Made by a program: the position numbers and the translations under genes. Below are positions 44,886 to 55,849 of a DNA stretch of 64,000 nucleotides, in pieces (within the stretch, counting starts at the first letter, position 1; every line of letters begins with the position of its first letter). The notes beneath the pieces were generated by a model, which searched no databases, was not told where the DNA came from, and saw only the letters and a program-made list of their open reading frames with translations. The stretch is from Takakia lepidozioides (lineage: Eukaryota > Streptophyta > Takakiopsida > Takakiales > Takakiaceae): the NCBI GenBank assembly GCA_030704615.1, contig CM060734.1, positions 17,112,001 to 17,176,000 on the forward strand. Direction: 5' to 3'.

Positions 44886-45775
44886 CATTTGAGGAGATGT
44901 GCATGGAAGGAGGTGTTAGATGGTGCCATGTAAAGGGCAGATGATGTCTTTAATTAACAACGACCCTATTGGTCTTGTTTGTGTCTTGACATGACATTAA
45001 TATCTTCCCTCTCTTCCTTTGACCAGTATACTTACGTGGTGTTTGTACACATCATCTACCCCTCTCCTTTCTTGTTCCGTCTTTCTCATGTTGATGTACA
45101 CGTTACATTTCTTTGGCTTTGACAGAAGGGTAGCAAATACACTCCGATTTGGAGTGATGAACTCAAAGCCAAGGGAGTTCCAGCAAGTGCACTCCAGATT
45201 GGAGTTATGGGCTCAAAGCCATGGGATACCAGTAAGGTATAATCCTATCCAGCAAGAATTTGTTGGTGATTTGAGCTTGGTGAGAAAGGCATCATAAGCA
45301 GTGTGTTTCTAAGGTAGACCTAAGAGCTGATATTGTGAGCTAGGCCTTTGTCAGACAACATAATCGAATATATGTGTACACCTTCTACATGATCCGGTCA
45401 ATGTACATTACTCTGTTTAGCTTGTCTCTTGTAGCCGATGCCTCGTGTCACTCTTAGATACCTTCCGGCTCTTAAGCTTTTATGTTTCTCTTGTATGTGG
45501 CCTCGCTCCTTGCAGCACCGCTAAAAATTGCCCAGAGTGTAGTATGTGGCTGGAATAGACCGGTGAATCAATATTAATATGGTGATCTCACTGGCTTCTC
45601 CCATTCTGTATTTTTCCGGCAACGTTGATACGGCTTGGAAAGAATGATTCATACCCTTGGAAAATTAATTCTGAAACCAGTAAGTTGACTCACATCAGTA
45701 TAAGGTTCCTCGCGAACAAGGATCCTTCCCTGGTTAAATGTGACTGATAGGGTGAAATGATGTGCAATAATTTGC
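44886..45775. repeat. Short 55-bp tandem duplication in otherwise anonymous sequence
   Basis: At about 45,143 and 45,199 the block tacactccgatttggagtga, then ctcaaagccaaggga..., occurs twice in slightly changed form. No gene is recognised in the surrounding sequence. Confidence 0.55.
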
Positions 45776-46335
45776 TGCCTTTGGCTGGAGAACACTTATA
45801 ATTCCTATGCTCATGCCTGTCCACTTATGTGAAGGCGATGTTGACAAACTGAAAGCCATGCCTGTCCAACTTTGTGAAGGTTATGTTGACAACATAAAAG
45901 GTAACCTGGAAACAACAGCTTGTTCAACGGCTAAGAGGTAACATGGAAAAGTCATGACTCTACCTGTCTAGCTGTATTCTTGTTATGTCATTGATCACTT
46001 GACCATGAGGTATCAGCCCACCTTACCTCCATGTCAGTATTATGGAGCACTAAATCCCTAATATGGTATGATTTTATCTATTAGGAAATTTGCTTCTGTA
46101 ACCAGAAAATTGGCTAACTGGGTGAAATTATGTGCAGTAGTGTGCTGCCATTGGCTAAAGTACACTGATAATTCCTATACTCATGCATGTCCTGACTTGT
46201 GAAGGCGATGTTGGCATGTTACAAGCTGTTTGCTGCCCTTGGTTGAGGAACACTCATAATCCCTATACACAGGCCTGTCTTTGTGAAGGCTGTGTTGACA
46301 AGATAAAAGGTAACCTAGAAACTCTGTACTTTGTT
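45776..46335. repeat. Degenerate repeats around 'gtgaaggcgatgttgaca'
   Basis: The phrase ttggctggagaacacttataattcctatgctcatgcctgtc, then ttgtgaaggcgatgttgac and aaaaggtaacctgga, recurs at about 45,780, 45,860 (partial), 46,150 and 46,230-46,320. Copies differ by substitutions. No coding signal. Confidence 0.65.
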
Positions 46336-46472
46336 TTGCACAGCATGTTTCGTGCTAAGCCATTGTTCATTCTTGGTATGGGAGGAGAGATTGGAGGCAT
46401 TTTATCCTTATGGTATTTCAAGACCAAGGATAAAAATACAATGTGGAGGGAGAGCTTTACGTGAAGGGGTCT

Positions 46473-46523
46473 GGTATGCGCTCCCTTACGGGGTGAGTGC
46501 ATACCACACTCACTCCGTAAAGG
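46473..46523. repeat. Alternative hairpin block, copy A
   Basis: Two overlapping dyads: GGTATGCGCTC (46,473-46,483) with GAGTGCATACC (46,495-46,505), and a 17-nt arm beginning CCCTTACGGGG (46,483-46,499) with its partner at 46,507-46,523. They share bases and cannot both form. Followed by a ctctct-rich stretch. Confidence 0.75.
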
Positions 46524-48373
46524 ACTACCATACGAGGGGTTGGATGGCGGGAGCCCTCTCTCTCCTTCTCTCTCCCTCTCTCCAAATACATGTTTGGGAT
46601 TTTAACATTTTTTCCAGTACTATACCTAGTGTGGAATTTTTATAATCCCTAATGGATCTAGTAGGGTTTCATCCATAATGGATGGAAACCTTAAGAAAAA
46701 AATTTGGATGGATGACTAATCAGCCGAGTATTTTTCGTATAACTACGTAAAACCTGATGACTCGCTCGATTATTCATCCATGACGGATGATATTTTGGAA
46801 ACCGACGGAAGTCATCCCTTCTGGATGAAAACCTGCAAAATGACCTATCAGCTGAGCCGATTTTCCATCCAGACCGGATGAAAAATCGCGGGGAAACGAT
46901 TTTGGTTCACCTCTCTAAACCTAAACAGCCCGACACCTGGGCTTGTGATTTTCCTGGAGCTACGCGATGGCGGCTTGAATCGCCGCACAATCCCGCGTTG
47001 TTGATCTCCTTGGGAGGCGTAGGTGCGGCTGAATGAGGAGTTCCCCTGTTGGTGTCTTCACTCCACATGCTGGCTGCCAAGCCGCTGCTATGCTTTCCGG
47101 GGATATCTTTCATTGTGCACTTATGCTGCAGCGGCGCCATAACTGATCTGTGGAGGCTTGTTTTCTCTCCCCTGCAGCAAAGCTAATGCGTTTTGCTTTG
47201 TCATATGCCAGATCTTGGATGTTATACTGCAAAATCCACTAGTTCCACTAACTTTGAAAGTTTTTGGTTGTTTCTGCTTATGCTTGTCCAATTGATCTCT
47301 TTGCCTGCTTTGTAGCTCACCTCTGACATGGATAGCAACTGTGAAGTCCTGCGACTCACCTCGCGCATCCTCACCAACGCACAAAACATGTTTTGTGTTT
47401 GTTTTTGGGACGGGCGCAGGTGAGGGACTTCACTTGATGTGATTTACAGAGCTTGCAGGTGATCTGGACTAAGCAGAATGGATGAGTGGGCTGCGATCTA
47501 CTGTCGCTGCACACCGCCGCTTTAGAAATCGCTTCAATGGGGATACGCTTTAAACTTTGACCTCATCTTTTGGTTATGGTTTAGCTTATGAAGAAGGTCT
47601 TATGCAATGCTTCCTAGATTACAAACATTCCAGTGAATGCCCCGTGGTTTCAGTGATAAAGATATCTGGTTACAAGATTGATCATGGTAGAATTTTTGAC
47701 AAAGCCTGGTACACCATTTTCAGGCCTTTATGAAAAGTGTTGTGGCTTTATGGAGGCACAAGCAGCAAACTGGTTTGCCTTGTTAACAACAGAGATACAT
47801 GTACTAGGAAATGGATGAGGTGAACCTTTTTCTAAGACCCCCATCAACGGCGCCTGAGTTCATAACCCGATTGAAGATCGGACCTCTATTAAATGGCTCT
47901 GGCTTTATGGAGGATCAAGCCATCTCCAGGCATTTATTAAAATGCTTGGTTTTATTTTATTTCTTGGCTTTATGGAGAGTCAAACCAGATTACATTCCCC
48001 CAAGCCCTTGGGGTTATGACATGGTAAAGGTTAAGTGATTCTGGATATCCTTATTGTGACCTATATGCTTTGAATGTTTCTTATGGGGTGCTGGAATACC
48101 ATTTCCAGATTTGTACCTGAAGGTATCTATGCTGGAAACCACTTGACACAGGTGTATCCGTGTGAGTAAAATGCAACAATGCACCTGCAACTAGTGTTTA
48201 TGGCTCATTTCTTTCTATGAGGGCATAAATCAAGAGTGTTGATTGTCTCCTTCAATGATGAATGACCTGAAAGCTCAGTTTGAGACTCAGTTTAATTAAG
48301 GGGCATGAATGATCTAGAGGCTGGCTTACAATGAGACTGCAATAAAGGGTATGCAGGTCTGGTTATGCTACGT
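46524..48373. other. Unit A middle; no intact gene
   Basis: Contains TGGATGAAA-type motifs (46,655-46,890), three copies of 'ggctttatggag' at about 47,743, 47,900 and 47,968, and no coding motif. A 3-fold related phrase 'catttccagg/accattttcagg' follows some copies. Confidence 0.45.
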
Positions 48374-48717
48374 CAGATCTGTCATATGTTTTCATGACCC
48401 TTCGGCTTTATTTTTTACCTTGGAAAGTTCTTGTGATGCATTGAAAACGACATGCTAGGGTTCTGGAACACTATATCCAGACCTGTGAAGTGTTTATTCA
48501 TAATTGCTCATGGCATAGGACTGTTTTCTTATGAAATGAAGACTTTGGAGTGAAGACTTTCTCAGGCAGCCCTCTCAGATCCGACTGAGCTGCTACAAAT
48601 GGTATAAAGCAAGGGGGTTGATGGTCTCTTTGAATGATGAATGGCCTTTTTTAAAAAAAACCCCACCCTCCCACCCTGAGATTTCATGTACTTTGAAATC
48701 TACAGTTCAATAATTTA
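48374..48717 (+). repeat. ~340-bp dispersed repeat, copy 2
   Basis: Near-identical to 44,545-44,885. It ends exactly where the F-box-containing repeat (48,717 onward) begins, so the junction 'ttcaataatttagaatagca' marks a module boundary. Confidence 0.93.
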
Positions 48718-48808
48718 GAATAGCACATTTTATGTACATTAGTATATATTTTATGAAGTTTAGTACGAAATCATAGTAAGAAATCATAAATAAAATGGAA
48801 TTCTGGCA

Positions 48809-49495
48809 ATGGCAGATCCGGAGGACCAGTCGAAGGACAACTCCTTGATTCCGGGATTGACAGATGTGACACTAGAATGCGTTGCATGGGTGCCTCGCTC
48901 TTATTATTTACCGCTGAAAGGTGGTTGTAAGAAATGGCAGAATGCGCTAGGGGTGGTTGATGACGAAGGCTGCAACGACATCTTTGAGACTCGCAAATGG
49001 GTAGGGATCAAGGAGGAATGGGTTTACATGCTGGCTGGGCTTGCATACAATGTACAGCCTCTCATAAGTGCATAGAAGTGGTGGGCGTTTGATTCCGTTA
49101 GTACGCCTTGGCGTTGTCTGCCAGACTACCCTGTGGATTATACCTTTGAAGTTTCTGACAAGGAGTCGACAGTTACAGGAACTCAGCTTTTGGTTTGCGG
49201 ACAGTACCCTAGAGGCTACATGGTATGGAGGTATGATTTAGAACTCAACGAATAGTCTTCAATGCCAAGAATGATTCAAGATCGATGTCTTTTTTACTCT
49301 GCAAATATGGGCAAATATGTCTATTTGTACTGGAAGTCTCACCAATAGACGACTCTCAAAGCAATCAAGCGCTACAACTCGCTACTTCAAGCATGGGAAC
49401 CTCTCCCCGATCTCAACATAGCACGGGAAAGGGAGCTAATGGGAAAACAAGGATAAATGTGAACCGCTGGATATTGGTTGATCAAGGGTAGCGAT
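48809..49495 (+). pseudogene. Captured F-box/kelch gene fragment, copy A
   Basis: MADPEDQSKDNSLIPGLTDV, then LECVAWVPRSYYLPLK, is the F-box region of plant F-box/kelch proteins (IPGLPDDVALxCLARVPRxYxxxL is the family pattern). KEEWVYMLAG follows, then the first kelch-like stretch (GTQLLVCGQ, RGYMVWRYDLELNE). A TAG at 49,073 replaces the CAG present in copy B. A second TAG at about 49,253 is shared with copy B and stands where the family has Trp. The frame then continues (MIQDRCLFYSANMGKYVYLY ... AWEPLPDLNIARE) with a further TAG. Intronless. Such proteins are substrate adaptors of SCF ubiquitin ligases; this copy is broken. Confidence 0.82.
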
Positions 49496-49499
49496 CCCC

Positions 49500-50660
49500 A
49501 CTTTCCAAACGGATGAATGACATGGATGAGGAGCAACATTCATGAGGACTTAAAACGGCTCATGTACCAAACTTAAGTTGGTCATGTCCCAGGATGGAAG
49601 ATGGATGAAAATTATGGAGGGATGAAAGTTACAGACGGATGAAATCAATGGATGGATGAGAGATTACCAGTTGGATGACAAAAATAAAATGGATGACAAT
49701 GACAACAGATGGATGATAAACACGTGGCTTGATCTAGTCCGTTCAGATGGAGAGGACAGATCTAACGGATTAAAATAAAAAGATTCTATATTATATTAAT
49801 GGACACTCTAGGAAGAATTAGGTAAATATTTTAACTAGGTGTCGGTGCTTAAATGCACCTAACCTATATCATTGGTGCTTTATTTATTTATTTAAAATGG
49901 ATGGATGACATCCGTCAAAATAGTTGGACGGATGGAGTCAAGGAGAGGATGATGAGCTGCTATAAAGCAGCCGGCGGAAGGACGAGCAGACAATCTAGTC
50001 TTCTTCTTCGCTCTCTCTTCTTTTTTTTTTTCTTTTTTTTCTTTTTCTCTCTCTCTTTGCCTCCTATTCTCCCTTTGCCAAAACTAGGTAGTTTAGTTGG
50101 AGCTAGAACCAGATAGGAATTCTGGTTCCTAGTTGTGGTGCCTAGTGTTGATTTGAAAATAATATACCAACCTGCAGTCCAGCGTTCAGCGTTATTCAGG
50201 TATCTGGTCGGTGAAGCTGAGTTGGTCGGAGTGTGTGCACTTGATCCACCGTTGTATTCCAGTTGCAGTGTGCATCAGTTGGTAATTAATCATATTTTCT
50301 TCCTTGTATCATAGTATTCATTTATGGGATTGATATAGCGTCAACCAGATGGAATAAGCTCAGTTGGTTCTCAATGTTGTCAAATTTGTGAGTCTTCACG
50401 TTTGATTTCCACGAAATTCTAGTGACTCGGACTGGCGGAGTTGTATTTCTTGAATTGGAATGCTTAAGTGTCTAGATCTTCTTTGATTTATTCCGGCACA
50501 CCATTTGTTTCCAATCATATCTCTGTTCGGAAACTTATCAACTCAAACATCTTGTATAATAGGCTGGATCATATCAGTTTAGTACTTATTAGTTTCCAAC
50601 GGTGGGTAGAGAGTACTTAGCCTGCAATAAATAAATAACAAAAAAAAAACACTACTATCA
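49500..50660 (+). promoter_or_regulatory. GGATGA-motif cluster, TATA box and leader before gag
   Basis: GGATGA/GGATGAA motifs recur about fifteen times from 49,510 to 49,925. TATAAA is at 49,961-49,966, followed by a long T/C-rich tract (49,998-50,070) and a leader to the gag start near 50,672. The layout matches the U3/R/U5 of an LTR. It ends at an A-run (50,638-50,649). A primer-binding site was not recognised. Confidence 0.4.
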
Positions 50661-50671
50661 GTGACCGGTGG

Positions 50672-52074
50672 GTGAGCGGAACTGGAGATAATGGTCGGAT
50701 GGGACATTTTGAGGAACAACTAACATCTGTGTTGAGAGCTGTTGAGTCCATGGGGGATAGAGTTAGTGCCATTGGTCAGCAGGTTTCCAGTTATATCCAT
50801 CACAGGGATACTCAGGTTCCATTAGTTGAGACGGGTCCTAATGCGTCCAAGTTATGGTGTTATAATTGTTGAGGGTCAGGTCATGATCTCCAACATTGTC
50901 CAAACCCGATCCAGGAAAGGGGACCTCCTCCATCCCAGAATCCTCCACCAGGACAGGGGTATTGGCCACGAAACCGTTATCCGCCGTGTGGAAAGTGTGG
51001 TCGGTCCAGTCATAGAACAGAAGATTGTTGGAACGATGTTACATGTCTTCATTGTGGTTTAGTAGGTCATCCTTTGGAGCGCTGTCAAACAAGAAATATT
51101 GAGAGGCCAAAACCTACAACCCAATGGCAAGTTGATCAGAATTTACGAGGTCAAAGAGCGCCATTTCCTGATCAATATAATTAGGTGCCTCCGGCAAATT
51201 TACCACCCCAACACGGGATGTACTTTGCTCCGCAAATATTACAAAGAGATCCAAATTCCAATCCCCCAAATCTCAATTCAGCCATCAGCCTACGGTGTCA
51301 TTTACAAATCCTGTGATGCAGGAAACGCAAAGTCAACTTCCATGGCGACGATCTCAGGATGAGAGGAATCAAGGGTCCAATCAAGCATCGACATCCACGC
51401 AACCTCTTCCACAAGCAGGGACTTCCTCTGGTCCAGTCACGCAGAAGTTACCATCGCAACCTAATGTGAATTGGATACATGCCGAACTGTCAAGCATGCC
51501 AAAAGAGGAGGAACGTGAGGAGAACACATGTGTGGTGATGACTCGCCAACAACGAGAGGTTGGTACGAGCGCCGGAAGAGGTAATTCCAGAGGTTACACC
51601 TACTTCATCTTTGGACAAAGAACCAATGGATTTTCAAGTTGTGAAGGATGATGTGACAAAAATTGCTACTACTCTTCACAATGAGAATGAAGCCAGTATC
51701 AGCAAGGGAAAATTTGTGGTATTTGAAGGGACTCTCCGGGTAAGGTGTCCACTCCGTTGCTGTCACTAGTGATGGGACCGAAAGTGTCAGCAATCAAAAT
51801 AGCTAACACTACAGCGAAACGTCCTCAAATTCTGAAAATGAAGTCTACCACCATGAGATTTACCAATGAGCTTGAGCCCTATAACTTGATGCATGACCTG
51901 CACCAAGTGCAGGCCAACATTTCAGTAGCTCAGCTTGTTGCTCTTGCCCCTACAGTCAGACAAGCCCTGAAGGCTTCATTGGTCAGGAAAAGACGAGAGA
52001 ATTTCCCAATATCGCATCATGTCAATGCAAGGACCTACTTCCCCAAAACCTGGCAGTTGGATCGAGCTGTCTGA
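50672..52074 (+). pseudogene. Gypsy-like gag/pre-protease remnant with three CCHC knuckles
   Basis: A short coiled N-terminal segment (HFEEQLTSVLRAVESMGD) is followed by three CX2CX4HX4C knuckles: CYNC(stop)GSGHDLQHC (about 50,860), CGKCGRSSHRTEDC (about 50,990) and CLHCGLVGHPLERC (about 51,045). The first contains a TGA in place of a residue. A Pro/Gln-rich linker follows, then ELEPYNLMHDLHQVQANISV, AQLVALAPTVRQ, the conserved pre-protease segment of some Gypsy polyproteins. Several frameshifts and stops. Triple knuckles are less common than one or two. Confidence 0.75.
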
Positions 52075-52762
52075 AGCAAGGTTGCTCGAGCTCCACGGCT
52101 GGTTGATGTCCCATTGCTTCGTTGCTTTAGGGGACCGGGTATGGCAGCAAATATTAGGTATCCCTATGGGCTTTTCTTGCTCACCTTTGTGGTGCAATAT
52201 ATACTTTTTATCCTATGAAATCCGGTTCATCTTAAGATTGGCTACACTCGGGGAATCACAGCTGATGGCCAAGTTCGAATCAGCTTTCCGTTACATTGAT
52301 GACATATGCTGGCTTAATGCAGGAAATGCTCTAATGTTTCTGGATCCCTCAGCTAATAGAAGTAGTTCCAACCCATGGTGGATATATCCTTTGAATGTGG
52401 TCGAAATAAAGCCTGAAATATTGAGAACCAAATCTGAGTCTCGAGATGAAGGCCTGGAAGCTTGTTTTATGAACATCCAATTATCAGTTGTGAATGAGGA
52501 GACAAGTGAATTCCACTTCCAGAAATATGACAAGAGAAGAGTTCTTCCCTTCTCATATACCCAATACATTCAGCTCAGGTCAAACCGACCAGTGAACCAA
52601 TCTTACAACGTGGTGATATCTCAGGCTGTACCCATAATGTATATTTCCAATACTGCTAAATCTGCGTGGAAAGAGTGTGGGATTCTGATTGACACCTTAG
52701 GAAAAAATGGCTTCAAAACAGACAAGTTGTTGCAAATATTACTAAGGCTCCTTGAAGAATGA
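52019..52762 (+). pseudogene. Unusual reverse transcriptase fragment (YIDD), class uncertain
   Basis: A 247-residue open frame carries ILGIPMGFSCSPLWCNIYFL (RT motif of the G-x-P-x-G...SP type), then FESAFRYIDDICWLN with the catalytic YIDD. Next are YPLNVVEIKPEI, FMNIQLSV, RRVLPFSYTQYIQLRSNRP and a Lys/Leu-rich helical end. The motif spacing differs from the Gypsy RTs in this window (no DFRxLNK, no FGLxNAP). It resembles non-LTR or Penelope-like RTs more than Gypsy, but I cannot place it. The N-terminal RT part is absent, since it begins right after gag-like sequence. The frame is open for 744 bp, so it is less decayed than its neighbours. Confidence 0.6.
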
Positions 52763-52981
52763 ACTTTTCCTGGTGTACACTTCCAGATTGCTGATTTGGT
52801 TAACATGCTCAAAGGTAAGCACTATCTTTATCAACCTAAATGACTTCAAAGCTTGATTTCAAATGTATGCTTGTTCTAATTACCCGGCTTGAATAAGGGA
52901 TAGCCTGATAATCCTTTACGGTACACCTTCCGAAGGATTAGCTAATGAGCAGGGAGAGATTACCCTTTTGGAGAGGAGTCT

Positions 52982-53032
52982 GGTATGCACTCCCTTACGG
53001 GGTGAGTGCATACCACACTCACTCCGTAAGGG
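52982..53032. repeat. Alternative hairpin block, copy B
   Basis: GGTATGCACTC (52,982-52,992) pairs perfectly with GAGTGCATACC (53,004-53,014). Alternatively the 17-nt arm CCCTTACGGGGTGAGTG (52,992-53,008) pairs with CACTCACTCCGTAAGGG (53,016-53,032), with one G-T pair and a 7-nt loop. The two folds overlap and exclude each other. Confidence 0.8.
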
Positions 53033-55057
53033 CCTGCCATACTAGGGGCTGGATGGTGGGATTCCCTCTCTCTCCCTCTCTCTCCCTTTGGAAACTGGGT
53101 TTATGGAATTGTTGTCCCAACTTCCATCTTTGAAAAATAAAAAAGTGGGTTGCAGGGAATCTGGATGATTTTCATCCAGAATACATCCTTCACTCCTGGT
53201 GAGACATTTTTTCATTAATACCTACGAGGTCTTATTCATCCTAACCTACCCGGATATCAATCCGGAATATACTGATTGTAAAACTCCCGTCAGTTTTCAT
53301 CCAACCTGGATGAAAAAGGACTTTATCTAACGAGACCTAAATACCTATGGATGATTATGAAGTACCTATTTTTTTCATCCACACTGGATGAGAAACGGTG
53401 TACATCTGTCGGGTTCAAGACAGGTATAAATGAATTAAAAAAACCCCGATTTTTTTCATCTAACCTAGATGAAAAACGGACCACATCCGTCGGGTTCAAG
53501 GCAGAGGATGAACACCTGATGTTTTTTCCTCTTCCCTGAATGAGAAACGGACAACGTCCATCGGGTATATAGTCTGGTGGATGTTTTTCATCCTAGAAAG
53601 GGATGGATGACGAGCTGGACAGGGTAAAACCCTGCGCAACCCTAGTGTCTTTCTTTTTGTGCTGCAAGAGTGCGCGCGATGGCGGCTTGGAGGTGGCGAT
53701 GGTGCTCGTGCTGCAGATACCGTGAGCTGCCAATCCTTGGAGTGTTTAAGGCTCTTGTGAGCGCCGCCTCTGCGGGCTCTTTAAGGCGATGGCGGTGGCT
53801 TAGAGATGAGGGAAGATTCACTGTCTCGTCTGTCTGTTTTTTTGCTGCACAAGGGAACATAGGCAGTGATGGCGGAGGTACCGCCTGCCTGTTTGTGGAG
53901 TTTCCCTAAGCCCTCCACTGGATCTTTGATGAATGGCGGCGTCTTGGTAGAACAAAGAAGTCTCTCTCCCCCCCTTTTATAAACCCTATCTTATGAGACA
54001 AAGCTCTTTTTTGCTCTTGTGCTTGGCAAGGCTTTGCTTTGGTTAAGGTAGCAGTGATGTGGTGTTGGCGGAGATCTCCCTGCACGGTTGGGTTTGTGGA
54101 GAGATGGCGACCATCCCCCAAACAGTACAAAATGTTCTATTTTTTCTGTTTGTCTTGCTTCCCTGCTTTCTTTGGCATTCTCTGTACTTAGATTCAAGTG
54201 TATTTGACCTCGATAGCAAGTGTAGAAGCCTGCCATTCACCTCGTGCATCCTCATTAACTCACAATGCTTTGTGGTTATTTTTGGGACGGGCACACGTGA
54301 GGGCTTCCACTTAATATGCTGATGTCTAGGTGCTGCTGGATGCCAAGTGCGTTGCAGAGCTGTGGAAGGGGTTGCCGGCCACGGATTCATCTTTAAATGT
54401 TGAAAAACTAAACTACTCTATGGTTTTTCTTGATCCTATCTGTTTCTTTTATCTATGAAGAACAAGTGTAGTGCTGTTTAGGGTGGGCTATTTCGGCCCA
54501 GCCAGTGGAAGACCTTTGTTTTGTTGTGACAGCCATGTATATGATGGCTTGTGTAGGACACACATCTGTTTTTCGGGCCCTAGTTTGCTTTGCTTGCCTT
54601 ATGGTAGTTGGAAACAAAAGGAGAGGCTGCAAGGAACTGTTTGCTGCAGCTACTCGGGTACCCATGATGGTAAAATACCCCTGTTATATTCCAACCCGGA
54701 TGGCTTTGTTAGCTAGATGCTTAGGCCAGGGTATGGTGAAGATTCTGCTTGTGGCCAATCGGCTGACATTGAAAAATGGCAACAATATATTTGGTGACTG
54801 GTTTTTGAGGTAGTCAGGGTGGCTAAGTGGAAATACCCCCTGGACATGGTGTAATGACATGGTCAAATGTGGTATGATGTGAATAGGGTGTGCTGGCAGT
54901 GTCATAGGGTGTGTATGCAGTGCTTTATACTTGCCTTGTTGTGTCAGGAACTTTTGATTTTCAACTGTAGCAAGAAATAATGGTATAGGGGTGTTCTGGA
55001 AAATTTACCAGACATATCCCCCTCCCCTGTGGGGGCTGTCGATCAATTTTTCGGATC
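53033..55057. other. Unit B middle; no intact gene
   Basis: Holds inverted-type TTTCATCC/GGATGAAA motifs (53,155-53,610), then GC-rich sequence with an ATGGCGGCTTGGA-like start (53,679) also seen in unit A (46,966). Several overlapping frames exist on both strands, with no domain recognised. Confidence 0.45.
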
Positions 55058-55156
55058 ATAATTTAGAATAGCACATTTTATGTACATTAGTATATATTTT
55101 ATGAAGTTTAGTACGAAATCATAGTAAGAAATCATAAATAAAATGGAATTCTAGCA

Positions 55157-55795
55157 ATGGCAGATCCGGAGGACCAGTCGAAGGACAACTCCTTGATTCC
55201 GGGATTGACAGATGTGACACTAGAATGCATTGCATGGGTGCCTCGCTCTTATTATTTACCGCTGAAAGGTGGTTGTAAGAAATGGCAGAATGCGCTAGCA
55301 GTGGTTGATGACGAAGGCTGCAACGACATCTTTGAGACTCGCAAATGGGTAGGGATCAAGGAGGAATGGGTGGCTGGGCCTGCACACAATGTACAGCCTC
55401 TCATAAGTGCACAGAAGTGGTGGGCGTTTGATTCCGTTAGTATGCCTTGGCGTTGTCTGCCAGACTACCATGTGGATTATACCTTTGAAGTTTCTGACAA
55501 GGAGTCGACAGTTACAGGAACTCAGCTTTTGGTTTGCGGACAGTACCCTAGAGGCTACATGGTATGGAGGTATGATTTAGAACTCAACGAATAGTCTTCA
55601 ACGCCAAGAATGATTCAAGATCGATGTCTTTTTTACTCAACAAATATGGGCAAATATGTTTATTTGTACTGGAAGTCTCACCAACAGACGACTCTCAAAG
55701 CAATCAAGCGCTACAACTCGCTACCTCAAGCATGGGAACCTCTCTCCGATCTCAACATAGCACGGGAAAGGGAGCTAATGGGAAAACAAGGATAA
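55157..55795 (+). pseudogene. Captured F-box/kelch gene fragment, copy B
   Basis: Same fragment as 48,809-49,495. The F-box-like start (SLIPGLTDVTLECIAWVPRS) is followed by ETRKWVGIKEEWVAG, which lacks three residues (VYML region, 9-bp deletion) kept in copy A. CAG stands at 55,412 where copy A has TAG. The kelch-like GTQLLVCGQ and GYMVWRYDLELNE run to a TAG at about 55,592, shared with copy A, and the same frame continues to 55,795. Because each copy has features the other lost, both descend from a common captured ancestor that already had the shared stop. Confidence 0.82.
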
Positions 55796-55849
55796 ATGTG
55801 AACCGCTGGATATTGGTTGATCAAGGGTAGCGATCCCCACTTTCCAAAC

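Larger units (their letters stand above)
46444..49930 (+). mobile_element. Unit A: hairpin-headed element carrying an F-box/kelch fragment (bounds approximate)
   Basis: Starts at a conserved hairpin block (46,465-46,570) also found at 52,970-53,090. Next come CATCC/GGATGA motif clusters (46,655-46,890), a segment resembling 54,190-54,310 of unit B (atagcaa.tgt.gaag.cctgc and tttttgggacgggc.ca.gtgagg), the 340-bp repeat, the F-box/kelch fragment, and GGATGA motifs to about 49,930. The same order in unit B, with the F-box end near-identical and the middle much diverged, shows shared origin. It may be a non-autonomous transposon, or one LTR of a long-LTR retroelement with the gag at 50.7 kb between. 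Confidence 0.5.
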
